A DNA stretch of 64,000 bases from Candidatus Thorarchaeota archaeon (GCA_029855935.1 JAGSHN010000004.1:1-64000); one strand, 5' to 3'. Positions 1 through 7,995 are shown, numbered from the stretch's first letter. Notes: generated by a model not told the origin, from the letters alone. Numbers and translations: made by a program.

Positions 1-167
1 GCCCCTATGGGGAATTAGCGCCAGTTTCCCGGCGTTATGCCCCTCCGCAGGGTAGGTTAGCGACACTACTGAGCCGTTCGCGACGGACTCGGATGCGAGC
101 CCGTTCCACTTGCATGTCTTAACCCCAAGCCGATAGCAGTGTCCTCTAGCAGGATCAACTAGAGTTG
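1..167 (-). rRNA. 16S ribosomal RNA, 5' end (partial, runs off the left edge)
   Basis: On the minus strand the segment reads as the start of an archaeal small-subunit rRNA. A short TCTAG/CTAGA hairpin flanks GTTGATCCTGC, followed by CACTGCTATCGG, GGTTAAGACATGCAAGT and CGAACGGCTCAGTA. These are the helix 1-3 landmarks of archaeal 16S. The mature 5' end is placed near base 167 by analogy and is not known exactly. The gene continues left of base 1. Bases 61-77, the conserved region after GGCTCAGTA, read GTGTCG where most archaea have ACACGT. Confidence 0.93.
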
Positions 168-170
168 ATC

Positions 171-230
171 GGACTGTACAGGTTCGGCAAGGTGAACGAC
201 CGGGGGTTGAACCGGTGCGCTGCACAGTCC
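171..230 (-). repeat. Inverted repeat in the 16S leader
   Basis: GGACTGTACA at 171-180 pairs with TGCACAGTCC at 221-230 with one mismatch, and the ends of the loop (GGTTC and GAACC) can extend the pairing. It sits a few bases upstream of the mature 16S 5' end, so it is probably a local leader hairpin used in rRNA processing or folding. The large processing stem expected around archaeal 16S would need the trailer, which is outside the window. Confidence 0.55.
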
Positions 231-575
231 AATGCACACTTGAGCTTTGGTGAAGTACAGGCCAGACGGGATGGCAGGGAAGCTCACCCCGCACTGTCTG
301 CACACTGTTGAGCATATCTTAGACATGAGGGCATTCTGACACGAGAATCTACGTGCCAGTCTATCTCACGTCCGCATGGATGTCCTCGCATCTGGAAAGC
401 ACGGACCGTCATCCACCGGAGTATCCGGCGTCAGGCCTGACACCGTTGGATGCGAGTCGCATACTCTATCGCGAGTGATGTGAATAAAAACCTTTCCAAG
501 CAGACTCTGCAGAGAGGGCCTCTACAGCCGGAGAGGGGCAATCGCTGTCACAAGAACGGAGTGGTGTGATGGAAG

Positions 576-592
576 GGCGGGGCAGCCCCGCC
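576..592 (-). repeat. GC-rich perfect hairpin in the 16S leader
   Basis: GGCGGGG and CCCCGCC form a perfect 7-bp stem closed by a 3-base loop. Flanking GATGG/CCATC bases may extend it with an internal bulge. It lies about 80 bases downstream of the proposed rRNA promoter on the minus strand. A leader-folding or anti-termination role is possible. No function is shown by the sequence. Confidence 0.5.
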
Positions 593-675
593 ATCCGGTC
601 GCAACGGAGGGACAGCCCCCAGTTGCAGTGTGCAGTCGTCGGTCTCTTCCATCGGTCACCCTCATGATAGCAGTA

Positions 676-687
676 CATAATATAAAG
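676..687 (-). promoter_or_regulatory. Candidate 16S rRNA promoter (TATA box)
   Basis: The minus strand reads CTTTATATTATG, a close match to archaeal TATA boxes, in otherwise GC-rich DNA. Initiation would fall near base 650-655, giving a leader of about 490 nt. No other TATA-like element as good is seen between here and the 16S start. Confidence 0.5.
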
Positions 688-810
688 CGACAATGAACGA
701 AGAAGCTAGAGGAATCATACATACAGAACTACATCACAACATGAGTCAAAAAGGAGAGCCACACATCATACTGTGAGCCTGACAAGACACTTCTCGGACG
801 GCGAGTGTGA

Positions 811-1431
811 ATGCAGGAGACACTACTACAACTCATCCGGCTTGACCTGCTCTTGGAGGCTCTGGCGGGCGCGATGGCGTGGACAATTAGTCACCATGCC
901 AACAAGGCGTTCAGGCTCACAGGCCAGAAGAGGCTCTCAGACCTGTCAAGCGGATTTCTCGTACTTTCTGCAGCGATGTTCGGGCGCGTCATTGGCACGC
1001 TGTACTTTGCGGCACTGGGCGGGTCGGGGCATCTCCTTGCTGTTGTGGCCATAGCCTACGGTAGCCTGAAGATCATGGCCTACCTGCTGTTCTTGATATC
1101 GACGAGGCCCTCACGTGAGGTCCAGACATCAACAGTCAACGGTCAGACGGGTCTGCTCCTCGCGCTACCCATCCTGATAGACCCCAACCTCGACCTTGTT
1201 GCCATAATCGTCCTCCTGTTGGTCGTACTCCAGTCCCTGATGAACTATCTCGCTCACCGTTCTAGGTACGCACTATTCGCACTGGCCGGGTTCCTGCTTC
1301 TGCTTCTCAGCCACCTCGCGAGTGCGCTGGCGCAGATGGAGTTCCGAGGATACCTTGTCAGCCAATTCCTGCAGTTCCTAGGACTGACTGCATTTCTGAC
1401 AATGCTCATCAGGACGGGCAAAGAAGAATGA
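811..1431 (+). CDS. Multi-pass membrane protein of unknown function
   Basis: The 206-residue product is very hydrophobic. Segments at roughly residues 40-60, 65-95, 115-140, 150-172 and 183-200 look membrane-spanning, with basic residues between them, so about five or six passes. I do not recognise the family, and it has no catalytic or binding motif I can name. The ATG at 811 follows GTGTGA, a weak ribosome site. The gene ends in an ATGA overlap with the winged-helix gene at 1428, so the two are almost certainly co-translated. The pairing suggests a membrane protein with its own regulator, but that is inference from position only. Confidence 0.7.
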   Translation: MQETLLQLIRLDLLLEALAGAMAWTISHHANKAFRLTGQKRLSDLSSGFLVLSAAMFGRVIGTLYFAALGGSGHLLAVVAIAYGSLKIMAYLLFLISTRPSREVQTSTVNGQTGLLLALPILIDPNLDLVAIIVLLLVVLQSLMNYLAHRSRYALFALAGFLLLLLSHLASALAQMEFRGYLVSQFLQFLGLTAFLTMLIRTGKEE

Positions 1432-1721
1432 GGTCCAAGAAACCCTATCGCTCGAAGATGCGCATCTTAGTGGACATGATGCGCGCCATTCGTGATGAGG
1501 GTGACGATGGGGCCGGCCCGACAAGGATACTGTATGCTGCGAACCTGTCCCACGACCGTCTGAAGCAATATCTTGAGGAACTCCTTGATAAGGGGCTGAT
1601 CGAGGAGGTACTGGGGAGCAACGGCAGTCGGACATACACGCTCACCGACAAGGGACGCGAGTTCCTACGCGAGTTCGTCAAGATTGAACGATTCTCGCAA
1701 GCGTTCGGTATTGAGATATAG
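1428..1721 (+). CDS. Small winged-helix DNA-binding protein
   Basis: The 97-residue protein has a compact winged-helix layout: a helix around residues 8-20, a helix-turn-helix around 30-55 (NLSHDRLKQYLEELLDKGLI), and a beta-hairpin wing ending in TYTLTDKGREFL near residue 75. This resembles the ArnR1-like/HTH_45 group of archaeal regulators. Those usually bind promoter DNA as dimers. The gene overlaps the preceding membrane-protein gene by four bases, so it probably acts with or regulates it. No ligand-binding domain is present. Confidence 0.75.
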   Translation: MRSKKPYRSKMRILVDMMRAIRDEGDDGAGPTRILYAANLSHDRLKQYLEELLDKGLIEEVLGSNGSRTYTLTDKGREFLREFVKIERFSQAFGIEI

Positions 1722-1846
1722 ACTGCATTGCTGTGCCGACGGACCAGAGAATACCAAGCGAGGCAATGCCCACCGCTTCGGAACGCCCTGCGCAGGCCGT
1801 CTCCGTCCCCAGGTTAGGTCGTTTCGGAATCGACTGCAGGAACAAG

Positions 1847-1856
1847 GATTTAAGGG
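1847..1856 (+). promoter_or_regulatory. Possible TATA box of tRNA-Ala
   Basis: GGATTTAAGG lies about 28 bases before the tRNA 5' end, the right distance for a short-leader tRNA transcript. The match to the TATA consensus is only moderate. Confidence 0.4.
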
Positions 1857-1880
1857 GATACAATTCAGAGATGAGAGCGT

Positions 1881-1957
1881 GGGCCGGTAGATCAGCCTGG
1901 CAGATCGTCTGGTTCGCATCCAGAAGGTCGCGAGTTCAAATCTCGCCCGGTCCACCA
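1881..1957 (+). tRNA. tRNA-Ala (anticodon CGC)
   Basis: Cloverleaf folds cleanly: a 7-bp acceptor stem GGGCCGG/CCGGTCC with the G3:U70 pair that marks alanine tRNAs, D-stem GATC/GATC, anticodon stem TCTGG/CCAGA with loop TTCGCAT, and T-arm GCGAG-TTCAAAT-CTCGC. The anticodon CGC reads GCG codons. Discriminator A is at 1954 and CCA is encoded at 1955-1957. There is no intron. Confidence 0.96.
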
Positions 1958-2048
1958 TCACCATCCCTTTCTCATCATCATCGTGCTGCTGTTAACTCCG
2001 TGGACTCCGCATGCAAACTGATTTAACTATAGACAACTATCAGGGGGT

Positions 2049-2441
2049 ATGGTCGACATTCTTAGAAAGAGATCCGACCACGGATTCGAGGAGACCGTGG
2101 AGCGGGTGAAGAGGACTTGCGAGGAGGAGGGATTCACCATCTTGATGTCAAAGGACATGGATGCCGTCTTCAGGGAGAAACTGGGAGCCCATATGGAACG
2201 CTACACGTTGATATTGGCCTGTGCGCCTGACCTCGCCAAGCGTGCTATGGACGTGTCACGAGATGTGGGACTGCTCATGCCGTGCAGCTTCGTCGTCTAC
2301 GAGGAGGACGGAGAGGTGACCGTAGCGCACACGTCGATCATGCGAGCGGCTGTGGAGATTGGACTGGCACCGGAGGACAGGATGGAGGACATCATAGCCG
2401 ACACTGGGAGACGCGTCAGGGCCATATGGGAGCGACTGTGA
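2049..2441 (+). CDS. DUF302 family protein
   Basis: The 130-residue protein matches the DUF302 fold pattern. A first half carries the strand-helix pattern EETVERVKRTCEEEGFTILM. Then comes the signature stretch near LILACAPDLAKRAMDVSRDVGLL, where a short-chain carboxylate-like pocket is expected, then a VVYEEDGEV strand. Family members are widespread in archaea and bacteria and have no settled function. The ATG at 2049 follows AGGGGG, a good ribosome site, and an AT-rich GATTTAACTAT box lies about 28 bases upstream of it. The next gene starts 20 bases later on the same strand, so they may share a transcript. Confidence 0.8.
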   Translation: MVDILRKRSDHGFEETVERVKRTCEEEGFTILMSKDMDAVFREKLGAHMERYTLILACAPDLAKRAMDVSRDVGLLMPCSFVVYEEDGEVTVAHTSIMRAAVEIGLAPEDRMEDIIADTGRRVRAIWERL

Positions 2442-2461
2442 CCCACCGTTGGTGATATGTC

Positions 2462-3250
2462 TTGAGGGATGCGCTTCGGGAGCAATGGGAGAGCAATGCA
2501 GAGGCCTATGCAGAGCTAATAGGCGGTGTCGGAACACCATTCCATCAGCAGATCCTAGTGCCAGCCCTCGACCGTCTGATTGGCGAGGTATCAGGCATCC
2601 GCCTGCTTGACGCGGGATGCGGAGAGGGCTATCTGTCAAGGCGATATGCGAGGCGTGGCGCTAGAGTTGTCGGCATCGACATATCTGAGCGTTTGATACG
2701 TCTTTGCCGGTTGCGCGCCGAGGAGGAGGGTCTGGACATAGAGTATCGTGTTGGCGATGTCTGTGACCTCAGCGACATCGAGGCAGCAAGCTTCGATGTT
2801 GTGCTTAGTAATCTCGTTCTATTGAACGTTCCATGTCTTGAGGTGGCTCTGCGAGAATTCAACCGGGTCCTTGTGGATGGCGGGAGAGTCGTCTTCTCCA
2901 TCGTGCATCCCGCCTTCGACTTCTACGGTCCTGGCAGATGGGAAATGGGAGAGAAGGACAGACAGACGCGGAGGAGAAGAGGGTTACACTTCGTTGTTGA
3001 TCGTTATGCGGACGAGCGGTCCTATGAGAGAGTCTGGAGAACCAAGACTGGCGACCCATTTCCGAGACCCATAACCTTCTACCATCGCATGATATCCACC
3101 TATGCACGGGTGATACGCAGCACCGGGTTCATAGTCGATATCATCGACGAACCAACTCCTGTGGTCGATGACCCGTTCTTTGACAGGGAGAAACGCATAC
3201 CGATGTTCATGGTGTTCAGACTATTGAAGGAGAGAGACATAGTACAATGA
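2462..3250 (+). CDS. Class I SAM-dependent methyltransferase
   Basis: The 262-residue protein has the Rossmann methyltransferase core. Motif I is LLDAGCGEGYLSRR (about residues 48-61), followed by the acidic strand end VVGIDIS, the motif II region YRVGDVCDL, and the post-core FDVVLSNLVLLNVP. The C-terminal part looks like small-molecule methyltransferases of the Methyltransf_11/25 type. The substrate cannot be told from sequence. The start is TTG at 2462, preceded by GGTGAT. The stop overlaps the ATG of the downstream OsmC gene (ATGA), so they are translated together. Confidence 0.85.
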   Translation: MRDALREQWESNAEAYAELIGGVGTPFHQQILVPALDRLIGEVSGIRLLDAGCGEGYLSRRYARRGARVVGIDISERLIRLCRLRAEEEGLDIEYRVGDVCDLSDIEAASFDVVLSNLVLLNVPCLEVALREFNRVLVDGGRVVFSIVHPAFDFYGPGRWEMGEKDRQTRRRRGLHFVVDRYADERSYERVWRTKTGDPFPRPITFYHRMISTYARVIRSTGFIVDIIDEPTPVVDDPFFDREKRIPMFMVFRLLKERDIVQ

Positions 3251-3711
3251 CGCAACATTCGGGTGACAAGTCGGGAGAACACTCTCTTGAGGAGCCAAGA
3301 GAGTTCGATGTCAGTGTGAGATGGAATATTGAACAGAACCACGGAGAGGCCATGGTGAAGGGACAGCCCCCCATCAGAGTGGGACGACCGCCAGAGAACC
3401 TCACACCTGAGCACCTGGTGGTGGCAGCTGTCACGACTTGCTTTGTGAACTCTTTCGTCTATTTCACGAAGAAGATGCACATAGAGTTCAAGTCTATCGT
3501 GGCCGATGGCACTGGTGTCCTTGAGAGAGTGGGACGGAGCTTCGAGATCACGCGGATCACCGTACGGGCAACTGCGGTCATATCAGAGGAGGACTTGCGC
3601 CATCGAATGGAACGCGCCCTAGAGCTGGGAGCCAAGTACTGCTTCGTCGGAAACAGCCTGAAGAGCAAGCCAGAGTACTCGTTCCAAGTGATTGTCGAGG
3701 GGAGCGGATAG
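3247..3711 (+). CDS. OsmC family peroxiredoxin-like protein (copy 1)
   Basis: The 154-residue protein has the OsmC/Ohr fold. A long beta-sheet N-terminus contains GQPPIRVGRPPE, followed by the central helix PEHLVVAAVTTCFVNSF with the first conserved Cys. A helix-turn then carries the second Cys in KYCFVGNSL. In family members the two Cys reduce hydroperoxides. An extra N-terminal stretch of about 20 polar residues precedes the fold. It overlaps the methyltransferase gene by four bases. A second OsmC gene follows after 79 bases. A thiol-peroxidase role is likely from the conserved Cys pair but has not been shown for this subgroup. Confidence 0.85.
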   Translation: MTQHSGDKSGEHSLEEPREFDVSVRWNIEQNHGEAMVKGQPPIRVGRPPENLTPEHLVVAAVTTCFVNSFVYFTKKMHIEFKSIVADGTGVLERVGRSFEITRITVRATAVISEEDLRHRMERALELGAKYCFVGNSLKSKPEYSFQVIVEGSG

Positions 3712-3790
3712 CACAGAGATATCACCTCGCCACGACCTAACCCTTTTTGTGTACTGCGAACATCGCGGTGAAACAGCAAGGTGAAACCTA

Positions 3791-4231
3791 ATGAGCGAGG
3801 AATCACATAAGTATGAGGTGAGAGTCGACTGGGACAGGGACAGAATAGGCAGCCTGACCATTGAGGGGAAACCGACCGTCCAAGTGGCCACACCGCCGGA
3901 GTTCGAGGGAGGAGTGCCGGGGATAATCTCGCCGGAGGATCTCTTTGTCGCATCGGCAGCTGCCTGCATGATGACGACCTTTGTCACCTTCTCAAAGAAG
4001 ATGCGATTCGAGTTCAAGGCCTTCTCGTGCAAGGGAACTGGTACTCTGGAGAGAGTCGAGAAGGGGTTCCAGTTCACACATATCCTGCTTGAGTCGACCG
4101 TGGTCGTGGACTCTGAGGATATCAGGCACAAGGCTGAGAGAGCACTCGAGCTGGCGGGGAAGTATTGTCTTGTGTCGAACAGTATGAGATGTACTGTAGA
4201 ACACAGAAACACGGTCGTTGTGCAGGAGTAG
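3791..4231 (+). CDS. OsmC family peroxiredoxin-like protein (copy 2)
   Basis: The 146-residue protein is clearly a paralogue of the preceding gene. It shares the PEDLFVASAAACMMTTFVTF helix with the first active-site Cys and the KYCLVSNSM motif with the second. It also shares the lysine-rich FSKKMRFEFK turn, matching FTKKMHIEFK of copy 1. The pair probably arose by tandem duplication followed by clear divergence. The gene has its own ATG and a 79-bp gap upstream, which includes a short AT-rich element (CCCTTTTTGTG). It ends 46 bases before the convergent valS gene, with a shared hairpin in between. Confidence 0.86.
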   Translation: MSEESHKYEVRVDWDRDRIGSLTIEGKPTVQVATPPEFEGGVPGIISPEDLFVASAAACMMTTFVTFSKKMRFEFKAFSCKGTGTLERVEKGFQFTHILLESTVVVDSEDIRHKAERALELAGKYCLVSNSMRCTVEHRNTVVVQE

Positions 4232-4251
4232 ATGGATCCACTGGAGGGGAT

Positions 4252-4292
4252 GGTGATGCATAGACGGTACAGACCGTCTATGACGCATCACC
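4252..4292. terminator. Long inverted repeat between convergent genes
   Basis: ATAGACGGT (4260-4268) and ACCGTCTAT (4273-4281) form a perfect 9-bp stem with an ACAG loop. GGTGATGC (4252-4259) and GCATCACC (4285-4292) extend it across a 3-base bulge. It overlaps the last codons and stop of valS and lies 21 bases after the OsmC stop, so it could end transcripts from both sides or stabilise their 3' ends. There is no T-run, so termination is an inference. Confidence 0.6.
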
Positions 4293-6749
4293 ACTGGAGG
4301 GCGGCCTGATGAAGATGGACTCGCCAGAGTCGGGAATCTGTATCTCGACGAGAGTCTTGTCATCGGGTCGTCCAAAGCCCAGCTTCTCAATCCCGTGCAT
4401 GGCCTTGATGTCCTTCGCCCACGGCCTAAGGCTCTCGGGCACAAACGCCTCAGGCAGTCCGTGACGCAGGGACAGATTGTTCTCTCGCTTGAACTTCCAG
4501 AAGGCGCCATTCGTCTGCATGACCAGCGCTGTGAACTCACAGAGTGGTGACTCCCACTCGTCGTTGATCGTCGGATAGGGCTGCCTGTGAACACCCTTCT
4601 TGTCATAGAGCTCGCGATAGATCTTGTCGGTGATGAAGGGCGTCATTGGGGCCAGTGCGCGGAGAATGACTCGCAGGGTTTCGTGAAGTGTGAACCATGC
4701 AGACCGCTGCTCACGCTCCGTAAAGTCGTTGTTGGTGTTGAAGCAGCGCCCCTTGAGCATCTCCAACACGTGGTCTGCAAAGAAGCCCCACGTGAACCGG
4801 CGGATCTCAATGGCAGGCTTGTGAAAGTCCAGCAACTCGCAACTGGAGGTGATTGTCTTCACCATGTTGTTCGCCTCTGCGAGAATCCACTGGTCCACGG
4901 GCGTCAGTTCGTTGAATCTCATCGGATCGGGCACCGGGAACATCGAGATGAAACGGGCGATATTCCACAGCTTTGTCATGAATCTTGTGACACCTCCGAG
5001 ACGCTCCTCGGAGAAGCGTATGTCGCTGCCCAGTCCTGCCTCGAGAACTCCAAAGAGGCGCATAGCGTCAGCTCCGTACTTGTCTATGAGGGGGCCGGGA
5101 GGAGGCGAGTTGCCACGGGACTTGCTCATCTTCTCACCCTTCTCATCCACCACATGGCCAGAGATCCAGACCTCCTTGAAAGCGGGCTTCCCAAGCAGCT
5201 GGTACGTCCTCAGGAGGGAGTAGTACAACCAGGTCCTCACAATCTCCTTGCCCTGCGGACGAATGACATTGCCAAAGGCGCGTTTGAACAGCTCCTCGTC
5301 TCGCAGGAAGCCGATTATGTAGAGGCCGCTGATGGACGAGTCCATCCAAGTGTCAAACGTACGCTCCTCGCCTCTGAAGCCCTCTGAGGCACCACACTTG
5401 GGGCACTTGTCGAACGGCGGATCTTCGCACCACGGTTGATAGTATCGCAGCTCACCGGACTCGGGAACAATCGCTGCACCACAGGCGTTACAGTACCAGA
5501 CAGGAATCTCCGTGCCGTAGTATCGTCGTCTGCTGATGGGCCAATCCACAGAGACACGGTCAATCCAGTCAAGCAGTATCTGCTTGTGGAACTCCGGATA
5601 GAACTTCATCTGGTCTGCCACTTCACGAATCTTGTCCACAAACTCCGTCTGCTTGAGATAGAACTCATCCATGGCGATGAACTCGATGGGGGTCTTGCTC
5701 CTCCAGCAGAGCGGTACCCTCTGGAGGGTGGGCTCCTGTTTGAATAACAGCCCAGCGGCCTTTAGGTCCTCGATTATGCGCTTCCGTGCCTCCGCCACTG
5801 GTAGTCCTGCATACTTTCCCGCAGCCTCCGTCATAGTCCCATCAGGAGATATTGCTGCTATGGGCTTCAGCGCATAGTCACGGAACGCCATCACGTCTGC
5901 CATGTCACCATAGCTGCACACCATCAACGCGCCAGTCCCGAACTCCATCTGGGCAGTTGGACTGGCGATTATGGGCACCTCAAAGTTGAACAGCGGCACC
6001 TTGGCCTTCTTGCCCACATAGTCACGGTATCGCTCGTCATCAGGATGGACGAACACAGCACCACACGCACAGAGTAACTCCGGCCGTGTCGTCGCAATCT
6101 CGAGAGGCTTCATCCCCTCGACCTCGAAGTAGAGATAGTTGAGCGTGCTCTCACGCTCCGCGTACTCCACCTCAGCATCTGCGATCGTGGTCTTACAGTC
6201 GAAGCACCAGTTGTTGGGCCGATAGTCCGTATAGACCAGTCCTCGGTTCCACAGCTCGATGAATGTTGCCTGCGTGACTGCACGATATTCTGGGCTGTCT
6301 GTACGATAGCTCCCCTCACGCTCATAGGTGTTGAATCCAATCCCGAATCGTCTGAAGGCCTCAATCACCTCTTCTTCATAGACGTCGAGTTGCTCCTTGC
6401 ACTTCGACACGAACTCTGCGCGTGGCGTGGAGTGCATTGACAGCCCGAACTCCTTCTCAACTCGTAGTTCGACTGGCAGGCCATTCCGGTCAATGCCCAG
6501 AGGAAAGTTCACCTCAAGACCCTGCATTCGTCGATAGCGGGCAATCATGTCGATCTGGGTATAGTGGAGCATCTGCCCCAGGTGAACGTGCCCTGAGAGA
6601 TATGGTGGGGGCGTGTCAACACTGTAGATGGGCCGCTCAGAGGCGGGGTTGAATTCGTAGGTCTTCTCCTCCTCCCAGCGGCCGATTAGCTCCTCCTCTG
6701 CAGAGGGTTTCCAGCGTTTCGTGGTAAGTGCAGGCTTGAACTTTGACAC
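4278..6749 (-). CDS. valS: Valyl-tRNA synthetase
   Basis: The 823-residue class I aminoacyl-tRNA synthetase charges tRNA-Val. The HIGH-type motif is HVHLG near residue 55, within PPPYLSGHVHLGQ. A large editing (CP1) domain follows, with TTRPELLCACGAVFVHP and AMDEFYLKQ. The class-defining SVDWPISRRR is present. A zinc-type Cys set (CNAC...CPKC) lies near residues 425-455, and KMSKSRGNSPPPGP near residue 540 is the KMSKS loop. An anticodon-binding helical domain completes it. The length is a little under typical archaeal ValRS, and I see no C-terminal coiled-coil extension. It is transcribed alone, with an AACTCTTTTAGTAG element about 75 bases upstream as a possible promoter. Confidence 0.96.
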   Translation of the reverse strand: MSKFKPALTTKRWKPSAEEELIGRWEEEKTYEFNPASERPIYSVDTPPPYLSGHVHLGQMLHYTQIDMIARYRRMQGLEVNFPLGIDRNGLPVELRVEKEFGLSMHSTPRAEFVSKCKEQLDVYEEEVIEAFRRFGIGFNTYEREGSYRTDSPEYRAVTQATFIELWNRGLVYTDYRPNNWCFDCKTTIADAEVEYAERESTLNYLYFEVEGMKPLEIATTRPELLCACGAVFVHPDDERYRDYVGKKAKVPLFNFEVPIIASPTAQMEFGTGALMVCSYGDMADVMAFRDYALKPIAAISPDGTMTEAAGKYAGLPVAEARKRIIEDLKAAGLLFKQEPTLQRVPLCWRSKTPIEFIAMDEFYLKQTEFVDKIREVADQMKFYPEFHKQILLDWIDRVSVDWPISRRRYYGTEIPVWYCNACGAAIVPESGELRYYQPWCEDPPFDKCPKCGASEGFRGEERTFDTWMDSSISGLYIIGFLRDEELFKRAFGNVIRPQGKEIVRTWLYYSLLRTYQLLGKPAFKEVWISGHVVDEKGEKMSKSRGNSPPPGPLIDKYGADAMRLFGVLEAGLGSDIRFSEERLGGVTRFMTKLWNIARFISMFPVPDPMRFNELTPVDQWILAEANNMVKTITSSCELLDFHKPAIEIRRFTWGFFADHVLEMLKGRCFNTNNDFTEREQRSAWFTLHETLRVILRALAPMTPFITDKIYRELYDKKGVHRQPYPTINDEWESPLCEFTALVMQTNGAFWKFKRENNLSLRHGLPEAFVPESLRPWAKDIKAMHGIEKLGFGRPDDKTLVEIQIPDSGESIFIRPPSSGDAS

Positions 6750-6959
6750 CGCGCCTCGACTCCTTGTTGATGTCGACTGTGATTTTCAGCCACACAACTC
6801 AAGCGGTTCACAAGCTGTACTACTAAAAGAGTTTCTGGCCAATTGGGGTTAACCAGCACCTGAAAGTATATTGCGAAAATTCGAGGAGTTGGTCTATTCG
6901 AGAAACCTTCTTTAACAAAGGCCCCCAGTCTGAGTGGAGAGAACGGAGAGGCAGCAACG

Positions 6960-7649
6960 GTGCAGCTAGTCGTGAAGATAGGCGGTTCTCTGCTCTATGA
7001 CGAGAACGGACATGCCCATCTCGACAAGATCAGAGGACTGGCAGGCGCGCTTCGCGCAGTTATGGACGACGGCCATCAGCTGGTGGTCGTCGTGGGTGGA
7101 GGAAGACCTGCCCGTACATTCATATCGGCTGCACGTGCACTTGGTGCCAACGAAACCCAATGCGACTGGATTGGGATCAAGGTCGCCAGACTCAATGCCG
7201 AACTGCTCTGCGCCGCACTAGGAGAGTACGCCTATCCAAAGATAGTGGAGGACCTCGACGAACTTGAGGTGGCCAGGCACACCGGGAGGGCGGTCCTGAT
7301 GGGAGGACTGATCCCCGGCCAGTCGACTAATGCGGTGGCAGCGGTAGCCGCTGAGATTGTGGGCGCAGACCTGCTTCTGAACGCGACGAACGTCGACGGC
7401 GTCTACGACCGTGACCCGAAGGAGAGTGGGGCGCGAAAACTCGAGAGAGTGACCGTGAGCGAACTGGACCGGATACTCTCCGGGGGCGGCACCCGTGCGG
7501 GGGAGTACCGGCTCTTCGACCCAGTCGCGATACGTGTGGTTGGTCGTTCCCACATATCAACAGTAATATTCAATGGGAGTGACCCCACGAACATACTGAG
7601 GATTGTGCGCGGCGAGGACATCGGAACAAGGGTGATGCCGGACGGGTAG
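6960..7649 (+). CDS. pyrH: UMP kinase, archaeal type
   Basis: The 229-residue amino-acid-kinase-fold protein phosphorylates UMP to UDP with ATP. It begins with VVKIGGSLLYD and continues with VVVVGGGRPAR, the phosphate-binding glycine loops. It then has LMGGLIPGQSTNAVAA and LLNATNVDGVYDRDP, the nucleotide-binding part typical of archaeal PyrH. The start is GTG at 6960, 30-odd bases after a CTTCTTTAAC promoter-like element, so the leader is very short. A winged-helix gene follows after 13 bases. The window also holds pyrB and pyrG, but they are elsewhere. Confidence 0.9.
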   Translation: MQLVVKIGGSLLYDENGHAHLDKIRGLAGALRAVMDDGHQLVVVVGGGRPARTFISAARALGANETQCDWIGIKVARLNAELLCAALGEYAYPKIVEDLDELEVARHTGRAVLMGGLIPGQSTNAVAAVAAEIVGADLLLNATNVDGVYDRDPKESGARKLERVTVSELDRILSGGGTRAGEYRLFDPVAIRVVGRSHISTVIFNGSDPTNILRIVRGEDIGTRVMPDG

Positions 7650-7662
7650 ATAGACGCATGAG

Positions 7663-7995
7663 ATGGGAGGGACGCAATCATTGAGACGGCTGCTGGAGAA
7701 GATATTCACCTCGCGAGCGCAGACTCGGGTCGTACAGCACTTTCTTGACCGACCGAAAGAGTTCTTCAATCTGAGCAGGATAGCCAGAGAAACGGGACTG
7801 GCACACTCCACAATCCACAGAGTTGTCAAGCCTCTCGTCAAGATGGGCATCGTGAAGGAGATCAGAGTGGGCCGCCAGATCAGACTCTTTGTCCTGGAGT
7901 CCGAGAGCCCCGTCGTAAAGGTTCTTGCACAGTTCTATGATGAGGTACGTCCACTGCTGGAATCCCTGCCCGAACCGTCAGAGACCGTGGAATAG
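7663..7995 (+). CDS. Winged-helix transcriptional regulator
   Basis: The 110-residue protein has an N-terminal helix (RRLLEKIFTSRAQTRVVQHF) and a helix-turn-helix FFNLSRIARETGLAHSTIHRVVKPLVKMG. A short wing KEIRVGRQIRLFVLE and a helical tail that could dimerise follow. The layout is that of ArsR/MarR-like or HTH_24 archaeal regulators. It lies 13 bases after the UMP kinase gene and is probably co-transcribed with it. A role in pyrimidine control is only a guess from position. A TTG at 7681 is an alternative start. Confidence 0.75.
   Translation: MGGTQSLRRLLEKIFTSRAQTRVVQHFLDRPKEFFNLSRIARETGLAHSTIHRVVKPLVKMGIVKEIRVGRQIRLFVLESESPVVKVLAQFYDEVRPLLESLPEPSETVE

Larger units (their letters stand above)
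168..810. other. 16S rRNA leader and divergent intergenic region
   Basis: This is about 640 bases without a convincing gene. ORFs of 66-93 codons in the track have no recognisable sequence and overlap each other. The left part, up to about base 655, is probably the transcribed 16S leader. It holds an inverted repeat right before the rRNA (171-230), a strong GC hairpin (576-592) and a TATA-like element (676-687). The right part should carry the promoter of the membrane-protein gene at 811, but I see no clear TATA box for it. Confidence 0.6.

Noticed and set aside
466-722. Short minus-strand ORFs in the 16S leader
   Set aside because: They cross the GC hairpin and the TATA-like box, have Cys/Ser/Pro-rich random-looking translations, and share no family pattern.
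773-1054. 93-codon ORF upstream of and overlapping the membrane protein
   Set aside because: Translation is Arg/Ser/Cys-rich with no pattern, and it overlaps the better-supported gene at 811.
4587-5387. 266-codon ORF on the plus strand inside valS
   Set aside because: It is antisense to the well-supported valyl-tRNA synthetase, with no recognisable domain. It is a codon-usage shadow.
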